A stretch of DNA of 64,000 bases from an uncultured bacterium (GCA_949284415.1 CASDVM010000020.1:38264-102263), one strand, 5' to 3'; counted from the stretch's first letter, positions 26,269-34,772 are shown. Translations and numbers: made by a program. Notes: a model not told the origin generated them from the sequence alone.

Positions 26269-26999
26269 TACATGTACCCGCAATCTATTACGAAATTTTG
26301 TGTCGTAATCCACTTTGACTTTTTGGATAATAAAAAGACAATCATATTTGCAACATCTTCTGCTTCTCCGCAACCGAAAGGATATTTTGAATTTTCCTCT
26401 TCTATTTTATGTGCAGTAAGCGGAGTTTTTACATCAGATGGTGAAACACAATTTACCCTAACGTTTGAGTTAGCCAATTCTCTTGCGATGCATTTGCATG
26501 ATGCAGCAATCGCAGCCTTTGAACCAGAGTAACTTGTATGTCCTTTGTCAGATTTTAAACCTGAAATTGAAGAAATAACGACAATTGATGCTCTATCACC
26601 GGTGTTGTTTCTCCTATCCGCGAAACCTTTCATCATAAATATTGGAGCAAAATAGTTGGTATCGAAAATTTTTCTCATTTTTTCCAATTCAACAATTTGC
26701 AAAGGTGCAAGTTCCGCAATACCTGCGCAATATGCCATCCCTTGGAATTTTCCATATCTGTTTTTTAATTCTTTGACATACTGTGGCAACTTTTCAATAT
26801 CCGCAGATAAATCTTTAATTTCAATGTGCATATTTTCAGGATTTTTACAAGCATTCTTCATCGATATTAATCGTTCTTCATTTCTGGCAACGGCTACAAC
26901 GCTTGCCCCCAGCTCATTTAATAAGAGAGCTGTTTCCCTGCCGATGCCTGAACTTGCACCTGTAACTATAAAGATATCTTCCTTGCTAAAACTAATCAT
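26268..26999 (-). CDS. SDR oxidoreductase, 3-oxoacyl-ACP reductase-like
   Basis: 243 aa, classical SDR. TGASSGIG at 13-20, Ser in VVISSISG, catalytic Tyr157-x3-Lys161. It begins 8 nt inside the end of the acyl carrier protein gene. Next to an ACP and a KAS III it most likely reduces a 3-ketoacyl-ACP to the 3-hydroxyacyl-ACP. A sugar reductase role cannot be excluded. Confidence 0.87.
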   Translation of the reverse strand: MISFSKEDIFIVTGASSGIGRETALLLNELGASVVAVARNEERLISMKNACKNPENMHIEIKDLSADIEKLPQYVKELKNRYGKFQGMAYCAGIAELAPLQIVELEKMRKIFDTNYFAPIFMMKGFADRRNNTGDRASIVVISSISGLKSDKGHTSYSGSKAAIAASCKCIARELANSNVRVNCVSPSDVKTPLTAHKIEEENSKYPFGCGEAEDVANMIVFLLSKKSKWITTQNFVIDCGYM

Positions 27000-27222
27000 T
27001 TATTTTATCCCCTGCCAGTTTTATTAAATCTGAAACATTTTCTACGCTATCTAGGTCATTTAAGGTGATTTCTACCGAAAAATTTTTTTTATAATATGCC
27101 ATTATTGACATTTTAGATAATGAATCCCATTCAACATAATCTTCTAAAATATCCTTTTCTTGACAAGGTTCTTCTCTTTGCAAAATATCTTCCAATTGTA
27201 TTAAAAATTCCTCTTTTTTCAT
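26992..27222 (-). CDS. Acyl carrier protein, pathway-specific
   Basis: 76 aa, typical ACP length. The phosphopantetheine serine is Ser34 in VEWDSLSKM. Acidic helix II surface, as expected. It differs from housekeeping AcpP (normally DSLDTVE), so it is probably a dedicated carrier for the neighbouring KAS III and reductase. 8-nt overlap with the SDR gene. Confidence 0.92.
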   Translation of the reverse strand: MKKEEFLIQLEDILQREEPCQEKDILEDYVEWDSLSKMSIMAYYKKNFSVEITLNDLDSVENVSDLIKLAGDKIND

Positions 27223-27258
27223 TTTTCCTCTCCTTTACTTAATTCTTATAATCTTTTT

Positions 27259-28419
27259 TTATTGTTTACCTTCTAATTTATGAGTCCAATATTTTATCAA
27301 CTCTTCAGCTGTCGGATGATCTTTAGATTTTACATAATTTTGAACTCCTGATAAATAAATATCTTTTGATAATTTTAATGATGCTGTGCCAACTGCTAAA
27401 CCATTTCCGAATGCCGAACATATAAATTGAGCATCTTTATTAATATTATTTGCATATAGATAATTAATTGTTGTTGGGATTGAACACATTGTATTATTTC
27501 CAAAATTTTCAAATGCATCGTATGGTGCTTTTTCTTCAGGATAACCGCAAGCTGCTGCCACAGCTTGTACAATTTGTTTGTTAGCCTGATGTAACAATAA
27601 TTTTTCAGTCTTTTCGGGCGTTATATCGGCATACTCCATCAATTTTTTTATAGATTCGGGGACTTGATTTATTGTAAAATCAAAGACTGCTAAACCATCC
27701 ATATAACCATAAGAAAGTTTAGTTTCATACCCCGAAGGAGTTTTAATCGGCTTTAATAATTTAGCATTAAACTCGTCATTATCCCGTTTAAAATGCAATC
27801 TTGCACCAGAAGCCGGATTTATAATAGCCTCAAAGTCTTTACTTTGTGTTTCCAGGTTATAATGAGATATTACCTTGTCCTCATTATATTCCACCAATGT
27901 AGCAACACCTCCATCTCCAAAAACGGGAGCAGATATCCTGTTAGATAAATCCATACCTGCTGATGGTGTATCACCGACTAAAAGCAATATTCTTTTGCAG
28001 GCTTTTGCTTCTATCATTTGACTGGCTGTCCATAAACCATAAATCCATCCCGGGCACCCATGATGAATATCCATAGCTGCACATGAATTAGATAAGTTTA
28101 ATTTATTATGAATATAAAAAGCTGTTGCAGGAGCAGAATAATCAGGTCTTTGTACAACATATATTAAACAATCTATAGTTTCTTTATCAATTTTCATATC
28201 CTTGATAAGTGTTTCCGCAGCTTGGATTGATAGGTCTGATGCAGTTACATCTTCATCGACCACTCTTCTTTTCCAGAAGCCGACCATTTTGCGCATACGA
28301 TCAATCTTTTTTATATTATTATCATAATATTGTGCCTCATCATAAATATTAATTTCTTTCGGCGGTACAACCGTACTTATTCCGGTTATTTTCACATGCT
28401 CAAACTTGGATAAAACCAT
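27259..28419 (-). CDS. 3-oxoacyl-ACP synthase III family protein
   Basis: 386 aa from the chosen start. The thiolase-fold triad is complete: Cys122 in HHGCPGWIYG, His277 in LLHQANKQI, Asn308 in FGNNT. It condenses an acyl-CoA with malonyl-ACP. The ATG at 28419 overlaps the TGA of the upstream GT2 gene (TGATG) and has GGAG upstream. With the ACP, SDR and acyltransferase it forms a short acyl-donor pathway like the one in Pseudomonas syringae viosamine islands. Confidence 0.92.
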   Translation of the reverse strand: MVLSKFEHVKITGISTVVPPKEINIYDEAQYYDNNIKKIDRMRKMVGFWKRRVVDEDVTASDLSIQAAETLIKDMKIDKETIDCLIYVVQRPDYSAPATAFYIHNKLNLSNSCAAMDIHHGCPGWIYGLWTASQMIEAKACKRILLLVGDTPSAGMDLSNRISAPVFGDGGVATLVEYNEDKVISHYNLETQSKDFEAIINPASGARLHFKRDNDEFNAKLLKPIKTPSGYETKLSYGYMDGLAVFDFTINQVPESIKKLMEYADITPEKTEKLLLHQANKQIVQAVAAACGYPEEKAPYDAFENFGNNTMCSIPTTINYLYANNINKDAQFICSAFGNGLAVGTASLKLSKDIYLSGVQNYVKSKDHPTAEELIKYWTHKLEGKQ

Positions 28420-29408
28420 CACATCTCCTTTTCTCTTCTCACTTCTATACAAATTCTTTTCCCATTCCATAATGAAATAACAGATTCAAATAATATTTTT
28501 GAATTTATTCTTTTATTTATGCGCCACGAATATTTATTCAACAAATCAGCATAAATTTTTGCCAATTGATTATTCTTTGCAAAGTATCTGATATATAGAG
28601 TATTAATTAACGAAACAGGAATTTTTCTCTTAAAAAAATCCAAAAACATTGAATTATATTTGTAATCAAAACATTTATTTATTTCATTAATTACATTTGC
28701 ACTCATATAATGCTGCGTATCACTGTCTTTAGATGAATAAACTCCGTTATAACTGAAGTTATAAACAGACATAACTTTGTCAATATAGTACATTTTTCCG
28801 AAATGTAAAAACCAAAACATTGAGGCAATGTCATAACAAACCATTATCGGATTTTTAACCTGTTCTAAATGTAAACATGATGTTCTATACATTCTTGAGG
28901 AATAATGAGGTTCAATATACTGACTGCGACAAATTTTCTTAGGAAAAGCAAACTTCCCTGATTTGACTTTTTTGTTTATAAATAAAGTATTATTTTTAGG
29001 ATTTGCCTCATCATTAGGATATTTTCTATATGAATTATGGCAGCAGAAAGAACAATCCTGATTATTCTCCAGAATATTTACCTGCGTTTGAAGTTTAGTT
29101 TCATCACACCAGTAGTCATCACCTTCAAGTGTTGCATAATACTTTGTATCAATATTTTTTAATGCCTGAAATACATTACGGATACCACCGAGATTAGATT
29201 CCCTGATTACAGGAATAATTTTTTCCGGATATTTACGGGCATACATGCGAACCAGATCACTTGTACCATCTGTAGACGCATCATCCAAAACCAAAATTTT
29301 AAAATTAAAATCTGTTTTTTGCTCCAAAATGCTTTCTATAGCTTTTTCAAATGTTGAAACATGATTATAAGTTACAAGCAAAACTGTTACCGAAGGTTTA
29401 TTATTCAT
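28419..29408 (-). CDS. Glycosyltransferase family 2
   Basis: 329 aa. VTVLLVTYNHVSTFEKAIES, LDDASTDGTSDLVR and the metal motif TLEGDDYW are clear GT2 marks. The middle region CHNSYRKYP and the histidine-rich SSRMYRTSCLHLEQ are common in GT2 enzymes of O-antigen loci. The start overlaps the aminotransferase gene by 4 nt. It may transfer the acylated amino-sugar made by the surrounding genes (context inference). Confidence 0.88.
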   Translation of the reverse strand: MNNKPSVTVLLVTYNHVSTFEKAIESILEQKTDFNFKILVLDDASTDGTSDLVRMYARKYPEKIIPVIRESNLGGIRNVFQALKNIDTKYYATLEGDDYWCDETKLQTQVNILENNQDCSFCCHNSYRKYPNDEANPKNNTLFINKKVKSGKFAFPKKICRSQYIEPHYSSRMYRTSCLHLEQVKNPIMVCYDIASMFWFLHFGKMYYIDKVMSVYNFSYNGVYSSKDSDTQHYMSANVINEINKCFDYKYNSMFLDFFKRKIPVSLINTLYIRYFAKNNQLAKIYADLLNKYSWRINKRINSKILFESVISLWNGKRICIEVRREKEM

Positions 29409-30508
29409 AAAACCTCCTTTATAAGTTCAGCTATTTCTATAACTTTCTCGTTTTCCAAATCGGAATATAAAGGTAGGCAGGCAATCCTTGAACATATATC
29501 CTCTGAAACAGGACAAGATTGATATTCATCTAAATAAGGAAGTTTATTTAAACTTGGGTAAAAATATCGTCTCGGGAAAATATTATTTTTATTTAAAACT
29601 TCAAACACCCTCAAAAGTTGAGATTCATCTTTGAAAATTACAGGATAATATGCATAATTGTAATTTAATTCTTTCTGCTTTTGCGGTCTTTGAACCAAAT
29701 GACCCAACAATTCGTCATATAAATCACTCACTCTTTTACGTTCTTTTATAATTTGCCCCACATAAGGAAGATTACTCAAACCCATAGCCGCATGAAATTC
29801 CGATTGCTTGGCATTTATTCCAAGGCAATAATGTTTATCCCCATTATGTCCAAATCTTTTAATAAGTTCCAACTTATCAGATACGCACTTATCCTTAACA
29901 ATACATCCACCGCCTTCTATAGTATGGAAAAGTTTTGTTGCATGAAAACTACATGTAGATATATCCCCGAAGTTTAGCAATGACATCGCCCCCCCCCCGA
30001 TAGACGAGCCAAAACAATGTGCGGCATCATATATAACCTTTAAATTATATTTATCTGCTATGTTTTGAATTCCTTTCACATCACACGCATAACCAAAAAT
30101 ATGAACAGGCATAATTGCTTTTGTTTTTGATGTAATTTTTTCTTCAATTTTAGTTATATCAATTGTAAAATTTGTTGGCTCAACATCTGCAAATACAGGT
30201 TTGCATCTTTCCCACAAAATCGCAGAAACTGTTGCTACATAAGAAAAAGGTGTTGTTATTACTTCTCCATCACAAATATCCAGAGCCCTTAAAGCCAGCT
30301 GCAAAGCAATTGTTCCGTTAGAAACGAAATGAAAATGGTTTAGTTGAAATTTTTCACAAATTTGATTTTCTAATTTTTTTAATAATGGACCCTGGTTTGT
30401 CAACAAACCGTTATTATAAATTTGCTTTATATAGTAAATATATTCATCCAATGGTGGAATAAAAGATTTTGTAACATTAACTTTTTTATCTTTTAGCATA
30501 GTAGACAT
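29405..30508 (-). CDS. DegT/DnrJ/EryC1 sugar aminotransferase (VioA-like), phase-variable
   Basis: 367 aa. PLP fold type I: Lys192 in FHATKLFHTIEGGG is the internal aldimine, Asp161 in YDAAHCFGS binds the pyridine N. The N-terminus SFIPPLDEYIYYIKQIYNNG resembles VioA/QdtB-type nucleotide-4-keto-6-deoxysugar aminotransferases. Codons 171-173 are GGG x3 followed by GCG (10 G). A slip would cut the protein before Lys192 and stop amino-sugar synthesis. It is the first gene of the locus; GGAAAG lies 6 nt before the ATG. Confidence 0.88.
   Translation of the reverse strand: MSTMLKDKKVNVTKSFIPPLDEYIYYIKQIYNNGLLTNQGPLLKKLENQICEKFQLNHFHFVSNGTIALQLALRALDICDGEVITTPFSYVATVSAILWERCKPVFADVEPTNFTIDITKIEEKITSKTKAIMPVHIFGYACDVKGIQNIADKYNLKVIYDAAHCFGSSIGGGAMSLLNFGDISTCSFHATKLFHTIEGGGCIVKDKCVSDKLELIKRFGHNGDKHYCLGINAKQSEFHAAMGLSNLPYVGQIIKERKRVSDLYDELLGHLVQRPQKQKELNYNYAYYPVIFKDESQLLRVFEVLNKNNIFPRRYFYPSLNKLPYLDEYQSCPVSEDICSRIACLPLYSDLENEKVIEIAELIKEVL
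29989..29998. repeat. C10/G10 homopolymer inside aminotransferase gene
   Basis: Ten C on the plus strand; codes Ile-Gly-Gly-Gly-Ala in the present frame, 18 codons before the PLP lysine codon. Candidate contingency tract. Confidence 0.95.
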
Positions 30509-30788
30509 AAATAACTTTCCAAAACCTATCTATTTACATTCAATAAAAAGCATATAACTAAACCCTGTCATATATTTTTATTTAAAATTATGCGTATGTC
30601 TAAAGTTAATCATAAACATATAAACATGTACAACTATTTATTAAGATTTATATATGTAAACATATATATTTAAAGATCCGGACAATTGAAATTTACTTTC
30701 TAAGAACATTAATAAGAGTGGAATTTTTATAGAAATTCAGGTAGCAAAAATTTTTATTTTCTATTTTTTAACTATCCGGAGGCAAAAT
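30509..30788. promoter_or_regulatory. Divergent control region of the polysaccharide locus
   Basis: 280 nt of very AT-rich DNA between the first gene of the locus (minus) and a small plus-strand gene. It contains the dyad TATATATG-TAAA-CATATATA (30649-30668) and several ATAAACAT words. Promoters for both sides are expected here. I could not pick a convincing -35/-10 pair. Confidence 0.5.
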
Positions 30789-31454
30789 ATGCAAGTCAAT
30801 CCAAAATCAAATACAAATTTTTCGGGTACATTTATCATAAAACCTAAAACTAATGAGATTAAAGAAACTATCCCAAATCTTATAAAAAAAGGAAAACAAA
30901 TATTTTATGACGTTAAAAATGAAGGCGATATTGCAATCGTTACAAGAGACACGTATGATGGCAAAATTAAAGATTTTATAGAATCTTCAAACCTTGGTTT
31001 TGAATATTATCCTGAAATCTCTACAAAAAGCGGACTGGATGACGAAATTCCATCTACATTAAAAAATATACTGGATATAAAAAATAATTGTGTAACAGAT
31101 AATATGCAAACGTTAAATAAATATTTACGTAAACATAAAATTCACCTCAACAAACAAATTGAATATCTCCATGAGGCAATGAACACACTAAGACTGAATA
31201 TAGAAGACTTAAAAATCAAATTGAATGATAAAGGACTCTTTGTTATACGTGATGAGTCAAAAAAACGTACAATAAAATCCACGGGATTTCGAGGCGGGGC
31301 AGCGTTAATTCATGTTATCCCTGATTCTCACGCGCAGGAATCTAAAAAAATTATGCTTTACAAAAACGGTAAAGAAGTCCAAAAAGAATATAACACACCA
31401 AATGAAATTTTTAATTTTCTTAAAACTTTTAAAAGTTTTATAGATTCAGATTAA
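30789..31454 (+). CDS. Hypothetical 221-aa protein with N-terminal NFSG motif
   Basis: Starts MQVNPKSNTNFSGTFIIKPK. A perfect GGAGG lies 6 nt upstream. No signal peptide or membrane helix; the middle (residues ~95-145) is helical and Lys/Asn-rich, and a Gly-rich FRGGAALIHVIPDSHA segment follows. The N-x-x-F-S-G opening recalls the AFTG motif of the protein at 2083. Function unknown, probably lineage-specific. Confidence 0.75.
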   Translation: MQVNPKSNTNFSGTFIIKPKTNEIKETIPNLIKKGKQIFYDVKNEGDIAIVTRDTYDGKIKDFIESSNLGFEYYPEISTKSGLDDEIPSTLKNILDIKNNCVTDNMQTLNKYLRKHKIHLNKQIEYLHEAMNTLRLNIEDLKIKLNDKGLFVIRDESKKRTIKSTGFRGGAALIHVIPDSHAQESKKIMLYKNGKEVQKEYNTPNEIFNFLKTFKSFIDSD

Positions 31455-31481
31455 TTATCATAACAATAGATTTATAAAAAG

Positions 31482-31763
31482 TTACATGGATAAAGCCTGT
31501 TCAAAATCTAAATCTTTAATATCTTCAATGTCTTTTGCACGTTCCCGATTATTTTCATACAAACCATGCTTTACAAATTTATTAAAAGAAGAATATTGCC
31601 GGTCTTTTACATTATTTACAAGTCCATGTTTAACAGGATTGTAGTGAACATAATTTATTAGATTAATTAAGTCTTCTTCATATGTAATAGTGTGTTCGAA
31701 AAATCTGCGTCAAAATATCCCTTTTTCACCTTTATTAACATAACCGTAGATTGGGGTAGTAAC
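31482..31763 (-). pseudogene. Fragment of a REP-associated tyrosine transposase (RAYT, Y1 family)
   Basis: The frame ending at 31482 reads RRFFEHTITYEEDLINLINY, then VHYNPVKHGLV and QYSSFNKFVKHGLYE. This is the conserved C-terminal half of IS200/REP-type Y1 transposases. An in-frame TGA (31710-31712) interrupts the KGIF/RRFF block, and the N-terminal half with the HUH motif is missing. It is therefore a dead fragment. REP-like repeats lie alongside. Confidence 0.75.
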
Positions 31764-31775
31764 TCAAACCTACAA
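31751..31775 (+). repeat. REP-like 25-bp direct repeat, copy 1
   Basis: Begins TTGGGGTAG and ends ACCTACAA. Matches copy 2 at 31883 in 21 of 25 positions. Confidence 0.6.
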
Positions 31776-31882
31776 ACCAATATTTTATCTGATGTTTTAT
31801 TTAAAAAATAAAATAAAAGTTGAACTAAAGTTGAATTTTTCTGTAAAAGAACACATGGTTTGATTTTTGGGGACACTTTGTG

Positions 31883-31907
31883 TTGGGGTAGAAAGCCCAA
31901 CCTACAA
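31883..31907 (+). repeat. REP-like 25-bp direct repeat, copy 2
   Basis: TTGGGGTAG...ACCTACAA with an internal GTTGGG/CCCAAC hairpin (31882-31901). It lies 132 bp from copy 1, next to the transposase remnant. Confidence 0.6.
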
Positions 31908-31928
31908 CTTGTTCTTTTACTACTCATA

Positions 31929-32056
31929 GTGAAATAGATGGAAGTCCTGAAAAACAAGCATCATTACTAAATAATATATTTAGATTTATAAAAGAAAAGG
32001 CAAGTGAAAATGCTGCATTTAAAGAAATAGACATTGAAATGAATAATCAATTTTAA
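31929..32056 (+). pseudogene. Orphan C-terminal coding fragment
   Basis: An open frame without a start reads EIDGSPEKQASLLNNIF, RFIKEKASENAAFKEID and IEMNNQF, then TAA. Codon use looks coding. The upstream part is replaced by REP-like sequence, so this is probably the tail of a gene disrupted when repeats inserted. Family unknown. Confidence 0.4.
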
Positions 32057-32097
32057 AAAAGTTGACCTTGTACATCAGCCGGCAGCAGATACGGCTT

Positions 32098-32306
32098 TGT
32101 CGTTTGGGCATACCTGCCCAACAAAAATGGGACTTTAATCGGACTATAAAAATTCCTTGATTTCAGTAAATTACAGACTGATTTAAGGCTACTCTTTGTA
32201 TCTTAAAGTCCTAATAAAGTCCGATTGGGGTCATTTATGAATACTACATCAAGTAACTTCCGACCGCTATAATTTAGTATTGTTAGGCAAGTATACCCAA
32301 ACGACA
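32098..32306. repeat. REPIN-like inverted pair
   Basis: Arms at 32098-32123 and 32281-32306 are inverted copies with 23 of 26 positions matching (left begins TGTCGTTTGGGCATACC; right ends TACCCAAACGACA). The left arm itself folds as TTGGGCA-TACC-TGCCCAA. A second inner inverted word, AATCGGACT / AGTCCGATT, lies inside. Two inverted hairpin-forming arms near a RAYT fragment is the architecture of REPINs. A small MITE is the alternative. Confidence 0.6.
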
Positions 32307-32364
32307 TTTAATAATTTAAATCCGAATCGGACATTAAAATACATTTTCATTATACATTTACTGG

Positions 32365-32402
32365 AAGATAAGTGTTTCAAAATAGCTTGAAACACTTATC
32401 TT
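32365..32402. terminator. Strong hairpin next to tRNA-Arg
   Basis: A perfect 16-bp stem (AAGATAAGTGTTTCAA, loop AATAGC, complement at 32387-32402), just downstream of tRNA-Arg on the minus strand. The T-run follows on the plus side (TTTT), so its terminator function for the tRNA is uncertain. Confidence 0.5.
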
Positions 32403-32410
32403 TTAAACCT

Positions 32411-32484
<74 letters not shown>

Positions 32485-32634
32485 TTAATATTTTTGGTGC
32501 GGGGAAATTTTTAACAAAATTATTTTAACAAAAAAAGATTAATTTTCAAGTTTTTTATAAAAAAATAAAAAAAAGGTATTATCATTAATCTTTTTAAAAT
32601 TAAATATGTTATTCTCTCAATTAGAGGTAAATTT

Positions 32635-32835
32635 ATGGAAAAATTAACAAAAAGAGAAGTTGCAATATTAAAACTTATCAGACTGGGTTACGAAAACTAT
32701 GAAATTGGTCAAATTATCTTCATAAGTATTCATACTGTTAAGGCACATATCAGCGCCATTATGAGAAAATTAAATGCACGCAACAGGACTAATGCAGTAT
32801 ATATTGCAATGATTAACCACATGCTGGATGATTAA
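32635..32835 (+). CDS. Stand-alone LuxR/GerE-type HTH protein
   Basis: 66 aa, just the GerE DNA-binding domain: LTKREVAILKLIRLGYENYE, IGQIIFISIHTVKAHISAIM, RKLNARNRTNAV. The Thr-Val-Lys-x-His recognition helix is intact. No receiver or ligand domain, so control is probably by expression or partner binding. GAGGT lies 6 nt before the ATG. A similar naked HTH protein occurs in the phage region (62926). Confidence 0.88.
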   Translation: MEKLTKREVAILKLIRLGYENYEIGQIIFISIHTVKAHISAIMRKLNARNRTNAVYIAMINHMLDD

Positions 32836-32847
32836 ATTCGTTACAAT

Positions 32848-32876
32848 TTGATTGGTTTTCCTGCTCGTTATATAAT
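32848..32876 (+). promoter_or_regulatory. Promoter of the cell-wall amidase gene
   Basis: TTGATT (32848-32853), 17-nt spacer, perfect TATAAT (32871-32876). Transcription would start near 32883, after the first in-frame ATG codons, which argues that translation begins at 32899. Confidence 0.65.
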
Positions 32877-32898
32877 AGTAATGAGCGAGAGTGTATCT

Positions 32899-34764
32899 AT
32901 GAAAAAATTACTGATTTTATTATCTTTTTTATTTATATATTTAATTACATTTGTCCGGAGTGCATACGCGGGAGAACTTTACAAATTTTCATCAGCGAAT
33001 TTTGATACTTCAAATTCACTAATAGTATTATCTGCACAGGATACTCAAGGGTCATCCGTGCTTTCGAATATAAAACTTGTTAAAATGGAAAACCCTTCAA
33101 GAGTTTATTTTGACATAGATTCTTCTATCATAACTTTTCCAAAACAGGATTGGGTCTTTAATTCAGGCTGTATTAAAGAGGTTAAAATCAACCAGTTTTC
33201 GACAAATCCGAATGTTGTACGCGTTGTTTTATATTATGACAACGGTTTTAACCCTAATGATATTGAATTTACAAGAATTAAAAATAATATCATAATCAAG
33301 CTTAAAAAAGGTATTATAGGTGATAATGAATATTTTCATAATACATATCGGGATGAACATTCTTCAGCCGGCGATTTTTATGAGTATTTAACTATTACAA
33401 CACCTGTTTCTCAAAGCCGGGACTCTCTTGTCGGTCAAATTCAAGAAGCGTTTAACACTCAGGCCGAACAAATAATGGAGAGAAAAGAACTTAAACTTAA
33501 TACAAAATATTATTTAAACAATATAACACCTAAACAAAACGGAATTCTTTTAAACGGATTTGGATCTGTTACAATCGAAAAACCTATGATATTATACAAT
33601 CCTACAAGAATTGTGTATGATCTTCCAAATACTCTTGTAGACATGAAAATAAGAAATAAAGAATATAGAATCAATGAAACAGAAACCGTAAAAATCGGAC
33701 AATTTTCAGTAAATAAAGCAAGAATTGTTATAACAACAGATGCTGTCAGCGATTATATTCCAATATATTCAAGCGATAATCAGTCTTTAATAATTGCAAA
33801 TTATAAAAAAACTAATAATTCAACATTATATAATCATTCCAGCAATGCAATCAGCTACAGCAAAGAAAAAAAAGATTCCCTTACGGAATCAATGATTATT
33901 AAATTTGATTCATCAATAGTACACGGACTTGACAGATATAATGATAAGGTTATTCTCTATCTTTACAATGTTTCCAAATACAGTGATGAAAACTTTAAAA
34001 ACACATATAAAAATACATTCTTCAATGACTCATATATAGAATTGATGCCTAAAATAGGGTTAAAACTTGTTATTCCGACACAACAGGACGCTATAGCAAG
34101 CACATATCTCGGTGCTGACGGAAGAAGTATTAAAATTACAGTTAAACAGGCTAAAAAGAAAGATACAGGAATTACAGCTAAAGAACCAATAATGCTTAAT
34201 CCTCCGGTTAACAGCACAATATCATCAGGGAAGAAAAAAGTTGTTATTGATGCAGGGCATGGCGGTTCTGATGCAGGCGCAATCGGCGGTGATATTTACG
34301 AAAAAGACATTACACTCGATGTTTCCAAAAGAGTGGAAGAAATCTTAAAGAAAAAGGGATACCAAGTATTAATGACAAGGGATGATGACACTTATGTCTC
34401 ACTACAGGACAGAGTTGCTGTAAGTGAAAATTTCACTCCTGATATATTTGTAAGTATTCACGTAAATTCAAGTGTAAGACCAGAGATTACAGGCGTTGAA
34501 ACACATTACTACCATCAGGAAAGCATGTCTCTTGCACAAACGGTTCATTCGTCTTTTGCAAGTGCTGTTCAATCGCCAAACAGAGGTTTGTTTAAATCTA
34601 AATTTTATGTTATAAATCATACTACATGTCCCGCAATCTTAGTCGAAATAGGCTTTATTTCAAACAGCGGTGAAAGAGAACAGCTAATTGGCAGCAAACG
34701 CAAACAGGCAACGGCAAAATCGATAGCTGAAGGTATTGATAATTATTTTAAACAGTATAAATAG
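32899..34764 (+). CDS. N-acetylmuramoyl-L-alanine amidase (AMIN-like + Amidase_3)
   Basis: 621 aa from the ATG at 32899, which begins a clear signal peptide (MKKLLILLSFLFIYLITFV, cleaved after AYA). Residues ~25-430 hold AMIN-like beta repeats (VKMENPSRVYFDID, PTRIVYDLPN) that bind envelope or peptidoglycan. Residues ~448-620 are an Amidase_3 zinc domain: VVIDAGHGGSDAGAIG, the Glu in YEKD, SIHVNSS, and LVEIGFISN. It cuts the bond between MurNAc and L-Ala in the periplasm. It is followed by murI after 8 nt. Confidence 0.93.
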   Translation: MKKLLILLSFLFIYLITFVRSAYAGELYKFSSANFDTSNSLIVLSAQDTQGSSVLSNIKLVKMENPSRVYFDIDSSIITFPKQDWVFNSGCIKEVKINQFSTNPNVVRVVLYYDNGFNPNDIEFTRIKNNIIIKLKKGIIGDNEYFHNTYRDEHSSAGDFYEYLTITTPVSQSRDSLVGQIQEAFNTQAEQIMERKELKLNTKYYLNNITPKQNGILLNGFGSVTIEKPMILYNPTRIVYDLPNTLVDMKIRNKEYRINETETVKIGQFSVNKARIVITTDAVSDYIPIYSSDNQSLIIANYKKTNNSTLYNHSSNAISYSKEKKDSLTESMIIKFDSSIVHGLDRYNDKVILYLYNVSKYSDENFKNTYKNTFFNDSYIELMPKIGLKLVIPTQQDAIASTYLGADGRSIKITVKQAKKKDTGITAKEPIMLNPPVNSTISSGKKKVVIDAGHGGSDAGAIGGDIYEKDITLDVSKRVEEILKKKGYQVLMTRDDDTYVSLQDRVAVSENFTPDIFVSIHVNSSVRPEITGVETHYYHQESMSLAQTVHSSFASAVQSPNRGLFKSKFYVINHTTCPAILVEIGFISNSGEREQLIGSKRKQATAKSIAEGIDNYFKQYK

Positions 34765-34772
34765 AGAAAAAA

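Noticed and set aside
24890..29998. C10 tracts as sequencing or assembly error
   Set aside because: All four in this locus keep long conserved frames intact. Errors would have broken some of them.
31710..31712. TGA in the transposase fragment as a recoded sense codon
   Set aside because: TGA is a normal stop for other genes here (for example the GT2 ending at 28419), so recoding is not supported; the fragment is simply dead.
31667..31957. 96-codon minus-strand frame (starts MFFRTSIYF)
   Set aside because: It is a shadow frame across REP-like repeats and the transposase fragment. The real coding signal is in another frame.
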